A stretch of DNA of 14,767 nucleotides from Pseudomonadota bacterium (GCA_023431055.1 JAEYXX010000120.1:1-14767), one strand, 5' to 3'. Counted from the first letter of the stretch, positions 1 to 8,674 are shown. Notes: generated by a model not told the origin, from the letters alone. Translations and numbers: made by a program.

Positions 1-22
1 AGTGCCTGCGCTCGGTGATGCT

Positions 23-89
23 GCGTTAAAAACAAGCTCGGAATGCTCATTTACAGCTCGTAAAATCCGCTTCCTCGCCTGTTTTTGCC
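23..89. repeat. Imperfect palindromic intergenic repeat
   Basis: The left arm begins with AAAAACA (28-34) and the right arm ends with TGTTTTT (80-86). At the centre TTAC (51-54) and GTAA (60-63) flank a 5-base loop, and the arms between pair imperfectly. Read on the minus strand, downstream of acs, the structure ends in a T-rich stretch and could also terminate acs transcription. The wording (GCTGCGTT plus AAAAAC, CTCATTTAC, TCCGCTTC, GTTTTTGCCTTGC) resembles a dispersed intergenic repeat I recall from Pseudomonas genomes, but copy number cannot be seen from one window. Nothing else is recognisable in bases 1-144. Confidence 0.5.
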
Positions 90-144
90 TTGCCTGACCT
101 TCGCTCGACGACTTTTCGTACAGACCCAGGGCCGGGCGCGAGGC

Positions 145-2082
<1,938 letters not shown>

Positions 2083-2121
2083 GGCGGGGTCCTTGTAATT
2101 GTTTGTCCGCAACGGCCACAA

Positions 2122-2145
2122 GGGTGCACCCAAGCAGGCGCTTGG
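2122..2145. promoter_or_regulatory. Two overlapping palindromes upstream of acs
   Basis: GGGTGCACCC (2122-2131) is fully self-complementary. It runs directly into CCAAGC-N4-GCTTGG (2130-2145), a perfect 6+6 inverted repeat. They lie 40-63 bases upstream of the acs start codon, where an operator or a leader hairpin would sit. I cannot assign a regulator and see no convincing sigma-70 or sigma-54 promoter next to them, so the role is inferred from position and symmetry only. Confidence 0.35.
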
Positions 2146-2207
2146 TTCAAGGCTTAAGCATTTCGACATGCTGCGGAAGCGATGGGTTCTGCCGATGTTC
2201 GAGCTGG

Positions 2208-2233
2208 GCCGCGACCAGATTGGCGGTCGCGGC
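2208..2233. repeat. Strong 9-bp inverted repeat in the pgi-acs gap
   Basis: GCCGCGACC (2208-2216) and GGTCGCGGC (2225-2233) are perfect complements around an 8-base loop. There is no T-run on either side, so this is not a standard terminator. It could be a leader hairpin of acs or an operator; its function is unknown. Confidence 0.4.
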
Positions 2234-2333
2234 ACCGCAGCGGCTGGCGATCGCGGCGAGGGGCTGCGACGCGTTCACCGCGCTTCCCGGCAGCTCTGGC
2301 AAGTCGCCGTGAGAGTATCGCCAGTGCTACTGT

Positions 2334-2365
2334 CGTTGAAGTGCGCCCACCGACGCACTTCAACG
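2334..2365 (-). terminator. Hairpin just after pgi, possible terminator
   Basis: A perfect 12-bp stem, CGTTGAAGTGCG with CGCACTTCAACG around an 8-base loop, begins four bases after the pgi stop codon in the direction of transcription. The tail on the minus strand (ACAGTAGCAC) has no U-run. It may therefore act as a 3'-end stabilising stem or a factor-dependent end rather than a classical intrinsic terminator. Confidence 0.5.
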
Positions 2366-2369
2366 GCGA

Positions 2370-4034
2370 TCAACCGCGATGCTGGGAGCGGAAGTGCTCG
2401 ATCAGTCCCTGGGTGGATGCATCGCTGGCTGGCTCGTCGCTGGCGCCGGTGAGGCGCTGGTAGACTTCCTTGCCCATCTCCTTGCCCAGCTCCACGCCCC
2501 ACTGATCGAAGGCGTTGATGCCCCAGATGGCGCTCTGTACGAACACCTTGTGCTCGTACAGGGCCACCAGCGCGCCGAGGTTGAACGGCGCGATGCGATT
2601 CATCACCAGGATGTTGCTCGGCCGGTTGCCGGGGATGACCTTGTGCGGCGCCAGACGCTGCACTTCATCTTCGCTCAGCCCCTTGGCGCGCAGCTCGGCC
2701 TCGGCCTCTTCGCGCGTCTTGCCCTGCATCAGCGCCTGGGCCTGCGACAGGCAGTTGGCGAACAACCACTGATGATGGTCCGAGAGCGGGTTGTAGCTGT
2801 TTACCGGGACAATGAAGTCCGCCGGCACCAGCAGGCGGCCCTGGTGCAGCAGCTGGTGGTAGGCATGCTGGCCGTTGCAGCCGACGCCGCCCCAGATCAC
2901 CGGGCCGGTGGCGATGTCCAGCGGCGTGCCGTCCTGACGCACGCTCTTGCCGTTGGACTCCATGTCCAGCTGCTGCAGGTGTTTGGTGAAGTTACGCAGA
3001 TAGTGGTCGTAGGGCAGGATCGCGTGGCTTTGCGCGCCCCAGAAATTGGTGTACCAGATGCCCAGCAGGGCCATCAGCACCGGCATGTTCTCGGCCAGTG
3101 GCGCCTGGGTGAAGTGCTCGTCCATGGCATAGGCGCCGGCCAGCAGCTCCTTGAAGTTGGACACACCGATGGCCAGGGCGATGGGCAGGCCGATGGCCGA
3201 CCACAGCGAATAACGCCCGCCGACCCAATCCCACATGGGGAAGATGTTCTCTTCGCCGATACCGAACTCGATGGCGGCCTTGCGGTTGCTGGTCACGGCG
3301 ATGAAGTGGCGATGCAGCTGTTCTTCCGGGCCGCCCATGGCCAGGTACCAGTCACGTGCGGCCAGAGTGTTCTTCAGGGTTTCCAGGGTGCCGAAGGACT
3401 TGCTGGAAACGATGAACAGGGTGGTTTCCGGATCGAGGCGAGCGGTCAGTTCGCGGAATTCGCTGCCGTCGATATTGGCCAGGTAGTGGCAGCGCACCCC
3501 GCGCTGGGTAAAGGGGCGCAGCGCTTCGGAGACCAGCTGTGGGCCGAGGAAGGAGCCGCCGATACCGATGTTCACCACTTCCTTGATCGGTTTTTCGCTG
3601 TAGCCGCGCCACAGGCCGCTGTGGATACGGCTGACCAGTTCGGTGACTTGGTTCAGGACGCGGTGCACCTCGGGAATGATGTCGTGGCCATCGAGCAGCA
3701 GGCGGCGGCCGATCGGGCTGCGTAAGGCGGTATGCAGCGCGGCGCGGCCTTCCGAGGCATTGACCTGCTCGCCGCTGTACAGGGCGGCGATGGATTCGTG
3801 CAGACCGGCCTGGTCGGCCAGTTGGATCAGCAGCTCCAGGCCGCGTTCATCGATCAGGTTCTTCGAGTAGTCCAGCAGCAACCCGCAGCTATCGAGGGAG
3901 AAGCGCTGGAAGCGCCGTGAGTCCGCGGCGAAGGCTTCGCGCATGCTGAAACCGGCCATTTCGGCACGGTGTTGCTGCAGGGCCTGCCAGGCGGGCAGGG
4001 TGGTAACGTCTTGAGGCTGCTGGTAGTAGGCCAT
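2370..4034 (-). CDS. pgi: Glucose-6-phosphate isomerase
   Basis: Interconverts glucose-6-phosphate and fructose-6-phosphate in the cytoplasm; in Pseudomonas it mainly feeds carbon back into the Entner-Doudoroff loop and supplies sugar phosphates. The protein has 554 residues, the typical length. Visible landmarks are GGRYSLWS (272-279, family signature), MESNGKS with the catalytic Glu359, GQH with His390, and LGKEMG with Lys518 near the C-terminus. The ATG at 4034 is supported by AGGAG five bases upstream and by the family start MAYYQQP; the reading frame is open to 4139 but runs back into panC. An intrinsic terminator ends only 17 bases before this ATG, so pgi needs read-through or a promoter overlapping the hairpins. 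Confidence 0.97.
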   Translation of the reverse strand: MAYYQQPQDVTTLPAWQALQQHRAEMAGFSMREAFAADSRRFQRFSLDSCGLLLDYSKNLIDERGLELLIQLADQAGLHESIAALYSGEQVNASEGRAALHTALRSPIGRRLLLDGHDIIPEVHRVLNQVTELVSRIHSGLWRGYSEKPIKEVVNIGIGGSFLGPQLVSEALRPFTQRGVRCHYLANIDGSEFRELTARLDPETTLFIVSSKSFGTLETLKNTLAARDWYLAMGGPEEQLHRHFIAVTSNRKAAIEFGIGEENIFPMWDWVGGRYSLWSAIGLPIALAIGVSNFKELLAGAYAMDEHFTQAPLAENMPVLMALLGIWYTNFWGAQSHAILPYDHYLRNFTKHLQQLDMESNGKSVRQDGTPLDIATGPVIWGGVGCNGQHAYHQLLHQGRLLVPADFIVPVNSYNPLSDHHQWLFANCLSQAQALMQGKTREEAEAELRAKGLSEDEVQRLAPHKVIPGNRPSNILVMNRIAPFNLGALVALYEHKVFVQSAIWGINAFDQWGVELGKEMGKEVYQRLTGASDEPASDASTQGLIEHFRSQHRG

Positions 4035-4050
4035 CGGAGCTCCTGATCCG

Positions 4051-4081
4051 CAAAAGCAAAGGCCCGGAACGATCCGGGCCT
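4051..4081 (-). terminator. Rho-independent terminator after panC, in the pgi leader
   Basis: On the minus strand a stem GGCCCGGA-TCGT-TCCGGGCC (8 bp, with a flanking A-T pair, 4060-4081) is followed by TTTGCTTTTG (4060-4051). This is a classical intrinsic terminator shape for the panBC transcript. Its tail ends right at the pgi ribosome-binding site, so it may also work as an attenuator for pgi. Confidence 0.85.
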
Positions 4082-4097
4082 CTAAGAGTGTAACCGT

Positions 4098-4113
4098 CTG
4101 CCTTTGGAGGCAG
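4098..4113 (-). other. Small hairpin abutting the panC stop
   Basis: CTGCCT-TTGG-AGGCAG (plus-strand reading) is a perfect 6-bp stem with a tetraloop. It occupies exactly the bases after the panC stop codon and precedes the stronger terminator hairpin. It may stabilise the panC 3' end or take part in attenuation before pgi. Confidence 0.45.
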
Positions 4114-4971
4114 CTACTGACTCGGCAGTTCAACCACAAGATTGTCGATCAGGCGGGTGCCACCCAGTTGTGCCGCGGTAAGAATCACCAGATGGCGGTC
4201 GTCGACCTGCGCCGGGCGCAGCGTCACCGCGTTGCGAATTTCCAGGTAGTCAGGAACGAAGCCCGCTGCGCGTTGTTGCTCCTGCGCGCCGTCGATCAGA
4301 CGTGCGTAGTCACGGGCGCCGCGGCGCAGCTCTTCGGCTATCGTTTGCAGGCTTCGATACAGCGTTGGCGCCGTGCTGCGTTGCGCGGCATCGAGGTAGC
4401 CATTGCGCGAGGACAGGGCGAGGCCGTCTTCGGCGCGCTGGGTCGGCGCGCCAATGATCTGGATCGGCATGTTCAGGTCCTGCACCAGCGCGCGGATCAC
4501 CGCCAGTTGCTGGTAGTCCTTCTCGCCGAACACGGCCAGATCGGGCTGGACCATATTGAACAGCTTGGTCACCACGGTCGCCACACCCTCGAAATGGCCT
4601 GGGCGGCTGGCGCCGCAGAGTCCTTCCGATACGCCCGGCACGCTGACGCGCGTCTGATCGCCCATGCCGTGCGGGTAGATTTCCGCGACATCGGGGTGAA
4701 ACAGCAGGTGGCAGCCAGCCGCCAGCAGCTTTTCCTGATCGGCGGCGAGTGTGCGCGGGTACTTGTCCAGGTCTTCACCGGCGCCGAACTGCAGCGGATT
4801 GACGAAGATGCTGGCGACCACGAAGTCGGCCCGCTGGGCGGCGATTTCCACCAGCGAAACGTGGCCGGCGTGGAGGTTGCCCATGGTCGGGACGAAGCCG
4901 ATCTGCTTGCCCTCGGCACGGGCCTGGGCAACGGCGGCGCGCAGTTCGCGCAGGGTCTTGACCGTGTTCAT
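4114..4971 (-). CDS. panC: Pantothenate synthetase
   Basis: Joins pantoate and beta-alanine with ATP to make pantothenate, the CoA precursor; cytoplasmic. The protein has 285 residues, the normal size. [10 protein letters not shown] (28-37) is the HIGH-like ATP site, FGEKDYQQL (148-156) the conserved pantoate/ATP segment, and LSSRN (186-190) the KMSKS-like loop. The ATG at 4971 overlaps the panB stop codon as ATGA, typical of translational coupling; a longer reading to 5226 only extends into panB. In PAO1 panD (beta-alanine supply) follows panC, but here pgi follows directly. Confidence 0.97.
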   Translation of the reverse strand: MNTVKTLRELRAAVAQARAEGKQIGFVPTMGNLHAGHVSLVEIAAQRADFVVASIFVNPLQFGAGEDLDKYPRTLAADQEKLLAAGCHLLFHPDVAEIYPHGMGDQTRVSVPGVSEGLCGASRPGHFEGVATVVTKLFNMVQPDLAVFGEKDYQQLAVIRALVQDLNMPIQIIGAPTQRAEDGLALSSRNGYLDAAQRSTAPTLYRSLQTIAEELRRGARDYARLIDGAQEQQRAAGFVPDYLEIRNAVTLRPAQVDDRHLVILTAAQLGGTRLIDNLVVELPSQ

Positions 4972-5768
4972 GCGGAGAAACCGTGTTCGGCGGCGGGGAA
5001 GCTGCCGTCTTTGACCGCCTGGACGTAAGCGCTCAGCGCGCCTTGAATGCTGCTCTGGCCTTCCATGAAGTTGCGCACGAACTTCGGCGTGCGGCCGGAC
5101 AGCGACAGACCAAGCATGTCGTGCTGCACCAGTACCTGGCCGTCGGTGGCGGCGCCGGCGCCGATGCCGATCACCGGGATCTTCACCGCCTGGGTGATTT
5201 CCGCCGCCAGTTCGCTGGGCACGCACTCGAGCAGCAGCATGGCGGCCCCGGCCTGTTCCAGCGCCATGGCATCGGCACGCATCTGCCGCGCCTGGGCCTC
5301 TTGGCGGCCCTGAACCTTGTAGCCGCCGAGGATGTTCACCGCCTGCGGGGTCAGGCCAAGGTGCGCGCAGACCGGTACGCCGCGCTCGGCCAGCAGGCGA
5401 ATGGGTTCGGCCAGCCAGCCAGCGCCTTCGAGCTTGACCATGTGAGCGCCGGCCTGCATCAGCCGGGCGCTGTTGTGCAGGGCCTGCTCGCTGGTGGCGT
5501 AGGCCATGAACGGCAGGTCGGTGAGGATCAGTGCGCCCTGATTGCCGCGTTTCACGCAGGCAGTGTGATAGGCCATCTCCTCGACGCTGACCGGCAGGGT
5601 GCTGTCGTGGCCCTGCAGGACCATGCCCAGGGAGTCGCCGACCAGCAGCACATCGACCCCGGCCTGGCAGGCCGCTTGGGCGAAGGTGGCGTCATAGCAG
5701 GTCAGCATGGCGATCTTTTCACCGTTCTGCTTGTGACTCTGCAGGGTGGTCAGGGTAACGTCAGGCAT
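4968..5768 (-). CDS. panB: 3-methyl-2-oxobutanoate hydroxymethyltransferase
   Basis: First committed step of pantothenate synthesis: adds a hydroxymethyl group from methylene-tetrahydrofolate to alpha-ketoisovalerate, giving ketopantoate. The protein has 266 residues, the family's usual length. The metal ligands Asp45 (in VGDSLGMV), Asp84 (TDLPF) and Glu114 (KLEGA) and the catalytic Glu181 (LLLECVP) are all present. The start at 5768 has AGGA about 10 bases upstream. It overlaps panC by 4 bases, so the two are almost certainly one transcript. It uses a folate cofactor and follows the folate gene folK, although a 271-base gap separates them. Confidence 0.97.
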   Translation of the reverse strand: MPDVTLTTLQSHKQNGEKIAMLTCYDATFAQAACQAGVDVLLVGDSLGMVLQGHDSTLPVSVEEMAYHTACVKRGNQGALILTDLPFMAYATSEQALHNSARLMQAGAHMVKLEGAGWLAEPIRLLAERGVPVCAHLGLTPQAVNILGGYKVQGRQEAQARQMRADAMALEQAGAAMLLLECVPSELAAEITQAVKIPVIGIGAGAATDGQVLVQHDMLGLSLSGRTPKFVRNFMEGQSSIQGALSAYVQAVKDGSFPAAEHGFSA

Positions 5769-5867
5769 TTCAAAGGTCCTCGCTCAGGCTCGGTATACCG
5801 CTTCTATCTGGCGGCAATCCGGCCTGGATTGGCATCAAAGGTGCGCCCGTCGCTGGGCAACGGGACG

Positions 5868-5899
5868 CCTATAGTCCTGATGGGTGGGCATGAAGTCAA
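5868..5899 (-). promoter_or_regulatory. Candidate sigma-70 promoter for panBC
   Basis: On the minus strand TTGACT (5899-5894) is followed by GACTATAGG, with a TATAGG hexamer at 5873-5868. The 20-base spacing is longer than ideal; a shifted hexamer (GACTAT) would give 17. Position suits panB, about 100 bases upstream of its ATG. Confidence 0.35.
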
Positions 5900-5907
5900 T
5901 TGCGGGT

Positions 5908-5932
5908 GTTACCGCTCTGTTACTGGCGTTAC
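5908..5932. repeat. Three tandem GTTAC repeats upstream of panB
   Basis: GTTAC occurs at 5908-5912, 5919-5923 and 5928-5932 on the plus strand, with start-to-start spacing of 11 and 9 bases, roughly one helical turn. They lie directly upstream of the candidate -35 element of panBC. They look like a cluster of half-sites for a DNA-binding protein; the pentamer also occurs in the CbrB-type site of crcZ, but here the copies point the same way. Confidence 0.4.
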
Positions 5933-5950
5933 CGCCAATGTCGATAGCAG

Positions 5951-5978
5951 AAGGCCGCGCTAGAGCTGGTGCGGCCTT
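5951..5978 (-). terminator. Possible terminator after folK
   Basis: AAGGCCGC (5951-5958) and GCGGCCTT (5971-5978) form a perfect 8-bp stem with a 12-base loop, 62 bases past the folK stop. The minus-strand tail (CTGCTATC) is not T-rich, so termination is likely but not certain. It would separate pcnB-folK from panBC. Confidence 0.45.
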
Positions 5979-6039
5979 ACGGCAGGTAGCAGGCGAGGGT
6001 AACCGAAGGCTGGCGCTAAGGCTGCCACAGCAACAGCAG

Positions 6040-6525
6040 TTACTGCGGCAGGCGTTCCAGCCCGCTGAAGGGGCAGGCGTCCAGCAGGGCGCTCAGGCTG
6101 CGACCGTCCGGCAACTGCAGCTCCGTGACCAGCTCGGCCAACGGGTAGAGCACGAAGGGGCGAGCATGCATGTGATAGTGCGGTACCGTCAGGCGCTCGT
6201 CGTCGAGCAGGCGGTCACCGAACAGCAGGATATCCAGATCCAGGGTGCGCGGGCCCCAACGCTCGGCCTTGCGCACGCGGCCCTGCTCCTGCTCGATGCG
6301 TTGCAGTGCGTCCAGCAGCTGCCAGGGCTCCAGCTCGGTATCCAGCGCCGCCACTGCGTTAACGTAGCGTGGCTGGTCCGCCGGGCCGAGCGGGTCGCTG
6401 ATGTAGAACGACGACTGCGCCTGCAAGCGGCTGTGCGGTAACTGGGCGATGGCGTTCAAGGCTGCGCGCAACTGCTGCAGGGGCTCGGCCAGATTGCTGC
6501 CGAGGCCGATGTAGACCCGCTCCAT
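6040..6525 (-). CDS. folK: HPPK, dihydropterin pyrophosphokinase of folate synthesis
   Basis: 6-hydroxymethyl-7,8-dihydropterin pyrophosphokinase: transfers pyrophosphate from ATP to the pterin, the step before dihydropteroate synthase; cytoplasmic. The protein has 161 residues. The N-terminal VYIGLGSNL and the HPPK signature RWGPRTLDLDIL (89-100), with the two magnesium-binding aspartates Asp96 and Asp98, are intact. I chose the ATG at 6525, which shares one base with the pcnB stop (TGATG); a GTG one codon upstream (6528) is equally in frame and would give a 4-base overlap. No good Shine-Dalgarno is visible, so translation is probably coupled to pcnB. Confidence 0.95.
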   Translation of the reverse strand: MERVYIGLGSNLAEPLQQLRAALNAIAQLPHSRLQAQSSFYISDPLGPADQPRYVNAVAALDTELEPWQLLDALQRIEQEQGRVRKAERWGPRTLDLDILLFGDRLLDDERLTVPHYHMHARPFVLYPLAELVTELQLPDGRSLSALLDACPFSGLERLPQ

Positions 6526-7913
6526 CACTCGTCGCCGCTTTCGCTGCGTTTGCGGCGATTGTTGTTGCGGCGGCGTTTGCGCGGAGCGTTGCCGGTGCTT
6601 TCGCCTTTGCCGGCGAGGTCACGAATCATCTGCCGACGCTCGCTGTCGTTGGCGTCCTGATAGTCCGTCCACCATTGACCCAGGCCGCCGGTGTCCTCGC
6701 CGGCCAGTTCACGCAGCAGGAGGAAGTCGTAGCCGGCGCGAAAGCGTGGGTTCTCCAGCAGCAGGTCGGCACGTTTACCACTGCGTCGCGGCAGACGCTC
6801 CTGCATGTCCCAGATTTCGCGAATCGGGATGGTGAAACGCTTGGGTACGGCAATGCGCTGGCACTGCTCGGCGATCAGCTCGTGGGCGGCCTCCTGCATC
6901 GCCGGAATCGGCGGCATGCCCTTGCCCTGTAGTTGCAGCACGCGGGCCGGCAATGCAGGCCAGAGCAGCGCGGCGAAGAGGAAGGCGGGCGTCACCGACT
7001 TGCCGTCGTGGATGCGGTCGTCAGTGTTGATCAGCGCCTGGCGGATCAGCTTCTCGGTGTATTCCGGGTTGCGCTTGAGCGCCTCGCCACTGGCCGGGAA
7101 CAGCTGTGCGAACAGGTCGTGCTCGAGCAGCAGGTCGAAGGTGTATTCGGCGTAACCGGCGAGGAACAGCTTGAGTACTTCGTCGAACAGACGCGCCGAC
7201 GGAATGTCGCGCAGCATGGGCGCCAGTCGGCGGATCGGCGCAGCGCTGTGCTTCTCGATCTCGAAGTCCAGCTTGGCGGCGAAACGGACCGCGCGCAGCA
7301 TGCGTACCGGGTCTTCCAGGTAACGCTGCTCCGGGTCGCCGATCAGACGCACCAGGTGATTGCGCACGTCATGCATGCCGCGGGCGTAATCGAGGATGTG
7401 TTCCTGGGTCGGGTCGTAATACAGCGCGTTGATGGTGAAGTCGCGGCGCTGCGCGTCGTCTTCCAGGGTGCCGTAAACGTTATCGCGCAGGATGCGGCCG
7501 CTCTCGTGGCGGGCAGCCTGGTTGCTGTTTTCCTCTTCCTCGCCTTGCGGGTGGTTGGCGCGGAAGGTCGCCACTTCGATGATCTCGCGGCCGAAGCGCA
7601 CGTGCACCAGCTTGAAGCGGCGACCGATCACCCGGGCGTTACGGAACTCGGCCCGTACCTGCTCTGGCGTGGCGCTGGTGGCCACGTCGAAATCCTTGGG
7701 GTCGATGTCCAGCAACAGATCACGTACGCAGCCGCCGACCAGATAGGCCTGGTAGCCAGCCTTCTGCAGGCGCTCGACCACGCTGATGGCGTGACGGCTG
7801 ATCTCGTTGCGATGAAGGGGATGTTGGCGACTGCTCAGCACTTCGGGAGTGCTGCGTGGGCGTGGGGCACGGCGCAGAGGTGAGCGGAAAGACTTGAACA
7901 GCTTTTTCAGCAT
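6525..7913 (-). CDS. pcnB: Poly(A) polymerase I
   Basis: Adds 3' poly(A) tails that promote RNA decay, and in many bacteria affects plasmid copy number through antisense RNA turnover. It belongs to the class II nucleotidyltransferase family. From the ATG at 7913 the protein has 462 residues. GGCVRD (60-65) and KDFDVAT with catalytic aspartates Asp74 and Asp76 form the nucleotidyltransferase core, and RRDFTINALYYD (156-167) is the conserved follow-on motif. The tail is very basic (RKRRRNNNRRKR), typical of PcnB and distinguishing it from CCA-adding enzymes. An in-frame GTG at 7922 is an alternative start; neither has a clear Shine-Dalgarno. It overlaps folK by one base and follows crcZ. Confidence 0.95.
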   Translation of the reverse strand: MLKKLFKSFRSPLRRAPRPRSTPEVLSSRQHPLHRNEISRHAISVVERLQKAGYQAYLVGGCVRDLLLDIDPKDFDVATSATPEQVRAEFRNARVIGRRFKLVHVRFGREIIEVATFRANHPQGEEEENSNQAARHESGRILRDNVYGTLEDDAQRRDFTINALYYDPTQEHILDYARGMHDVRNHLVRLIGDPEQRYLEDPVRMLRAVRFAAKLDFEIEKHSAAPIRRLAPMLRDIPSARLFDEVLKLFLAGYAEYTFDLLLEHDLFAQLFPASGEALKRNPEYTEKLIRQALINTDDRIHDGKSVTPAFLFAALLWPALPARVLQLQGKGMPPIPAMQEAAHELIAEQCQRIAVPKRFTIPIREIWDMQERLPRRSGKRADLLLENPRFRAGYDFLLLRELAGEDTGGLGQWWTDYQDANDSERRQMIRDLAGKGESTGNAPRKRRRNNNRRKRSESGDE

Positions 7914-8094
7914 GGGATGCACTGTTTGGAGTAGTGGCCGGCCTGTGCCATATGCTGTCGAGGTGCGGCCTGGCGGGCGTCGCGGTGTTGACGGCAGCAG
8001 CCTTGGACTTGCTCACGAACCGTGAACGCCATTCTGGCGTCTGCTTCAACCTGTTTCGACGGCATACGGAACGATGACCGCATGATTGCTGCGG

Positions 8095-8100
8095 ATTCTA
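8095..8100 (-). promoter_or_regulatory. Candidate -10 element for pcnB
   Basis: The minus strand reads TAGAAT here, five of six matches to the sigma-70 -10 consensus, about 180 bases before the pcnB start and after the crcZ 3' hairpin. No good -35 hexamer sits at 16-18 bases, so this is tentative. The remaining leader to 7914 shows no other recognisable element. Confidence 0.3.
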
Positions 8101-8164
8101 GCATCGTGTCGGGAGAAGGTGTGTAGAAGGGCGGCAGGCGGGGATTCCGGGAGCGGAAGCTACT

Positions 8165-8184
8165 GGGGGAGCGGAAGCTCCCCC
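8165..8184 (-). terminator. 3' hairpin of crcZ
   Basis: GGGGGAGC-TTCC-GCTCCCCC on the minus strand is a perfect 8-bp GC-rich stem with a tetraloop. It closes the A-rich crcZ transcript about 360 bases from its start. No T-run follows (the tail is AGTAGCTTCC), so the true 3' end may be made by processing or lie slightly further on. Confidence 0.6.
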
Positions 8185-8525
8185 CCAAGTTGGTGCGTGC
8201 TCTGTTTTTATTGTTATTGAGGGCCTGTTGTTTTTGTTGTTCGGCCCTTCCCGGCTCGCCGTGGCTTACCGGGCGCTCCCTAGAATGGGGAGCCAATAGC
8301 AAACGGATTTCTTTGGACGCTGATGCTGCCTTAATCAACCAGTTCTGGCGCTGCCTCAGGGCAGTTTTATTGTTCTCTACCTGGTCGCTGGGGCGAACCC
8401 CTTGCGGCAACTCCTCTCCAAAAGAATCAGTTAGCTGCGCCTCCGTACCTTGTTGTTCTTGTTGTTCTGGAGTCGTTACGTCTTGTTCTTATTGTGTAGG
8501 GCATTGCTTGTTATTGTTGTTGTGC
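8165..8525 (-). ncRNA. crcZ: CrcZ, Hfq-titrating small RNA of carbon catabolite repression
   Basis: CrcZ is an RNA decoy: its A-rich motifs sequester Hfq (with Crc) and free catabolic mRNAs when preferred carbon is exhausted. The transcript should begin near 8524-8525 (GCACAACAACAATAACAAG), 12 bases past a sigma-54 promoter. Six A-rich clusters are visible on the minus strand, written here as plus positions: 8508-8523, 8483-8496, 8450-8468, 8365-8376, 8228-8241 and 8203-8219. Between them are small hairpins such as CTGCC-CTGA-GGCAG (8351-8364) and GCTCCC-N7-GGGAGC (8275-8293). Position between cbrB and pcnB and the 5' sequence agree with known Pseudomonas CrcZ; about 361 bases is within the reported size range. 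The 3' end is less certain than the start. Confidence 0.9.
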
Positions 8526-8535
8526 CAGAGATAAA

Positions 8536-8550
8536 GCAGATGCCGTGCCA
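8536..8550 (-). promoter_or_regulatory. Sigma-54 (-24/-12) promoter of crcZ
   Basis: The minus strand reads TGGCAC-GGCAT-CTGC. The GG at -24 and GC at -12 are separated by exactly 10 bases, and the TGGCAC half is a perfect consensus match. Initiation is predicted at about 8524, right where the A-rich RNA begins. Confidence 0.88.
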
Positions 8551-8569
8551 GTTTTTGTGATTCCTTGTA

Positions 8570-8582
8570 AATCAAGGGCTTG
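8570..8582. promoter_or_regulatory. IHF-type site in the crcZ promoter
   Basis: AATCAA-GGGC-TTG matches the IHF consensus WATCAA-N4-TTR at every defined position. It lies between the upstream activator site and the sigma-54 promoter, where DNA bending would bring bound CbrB to RNA polymerase. Binding itself is inferred. Confidence 0.6.
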
Positions 8583-8610
8583 CGGCAGGTTGGGATTGTC
8601 GGTGGGGTAG

Positions 8611-8645
8611 AAAAAAGCCGGGTTTTCGTTACCGTTAGACCCGGC
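8611..8645 (-). terminator. Rho-independent terminator of cbrB
   Basis: On the minus strand GCCGGGT (8645-8639) pairs with ACCCGGC (8623-8617) around a 15-base loop and is followed by TTTTTT (8616-8611). It lies 75 bases after the cbrB stop and insulates crcZ from cbrB transcription. A second small inverted repeat, GTCACC-N5-GGTGAC (8702-8718), sits right at the cbrB stop codon. Confidence 0.88.
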
Positions 8646-8648
8646 CTT

Positions 8649-8674
8649 TGTTACGAGATATTGAAACGGTAACA
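8649..8674. promoter_or_regulatory. CbrB-type upstream activator site of crcZ
   Basis: TGTTAC (8649-8654) and GTAACA (8669-8674) form a perfect palindrome with a 14-base spacer. This equals the TGTTAC-N14-GTAACA consensus that I recall for CbrB in P. aeruginosa. It is centred about 137 bases upstream of the predicted crcZ start, a normal enhancer distance, and lies partly beside the cbrB terminator. Confidence 0.8.

Noticed and set aside
2083..2235. N-terminal extension of acs by 51 codons
   Set aside because: The ATG at 2082 has a good ribosome-binding site and gives the usual 645-residue protein; the extension overlaps palindromes and has no family likeness.
2379..3725. Plus-strand open frame of 448 codons opposite pgi
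   Set aside because: Same antisense artefact; pgi is complete on the minus strand and the plus product has low-complexity, QHR-rich composition.
4972..5226. N-terminal extension of panC into panB
   Set aside because: It is the out-of-frame shadow of panB; the ATGA overlap start gives the normal 285-residue enzyme.
7907..8410. Minus-strand open frame of 167 codons between crcZ and pcnB
   Set aside because: It lies across the crcZ RNA and the pcnB leader, has no Shine-Dalgarno, and its basic, glutamine- and asparagine-rich composition comes from the A-rich crcZ motifs.
8203..8523. Repeated TTGTTGTT/TTATTG tracts, at first resembling a microsatellite or CRISPR-like repeat
   Set aside because: Spacing and units are irregular and the reverse strand reads as A-rich Hfq motifs after a sigma-54 promoter; crcZ explains them.
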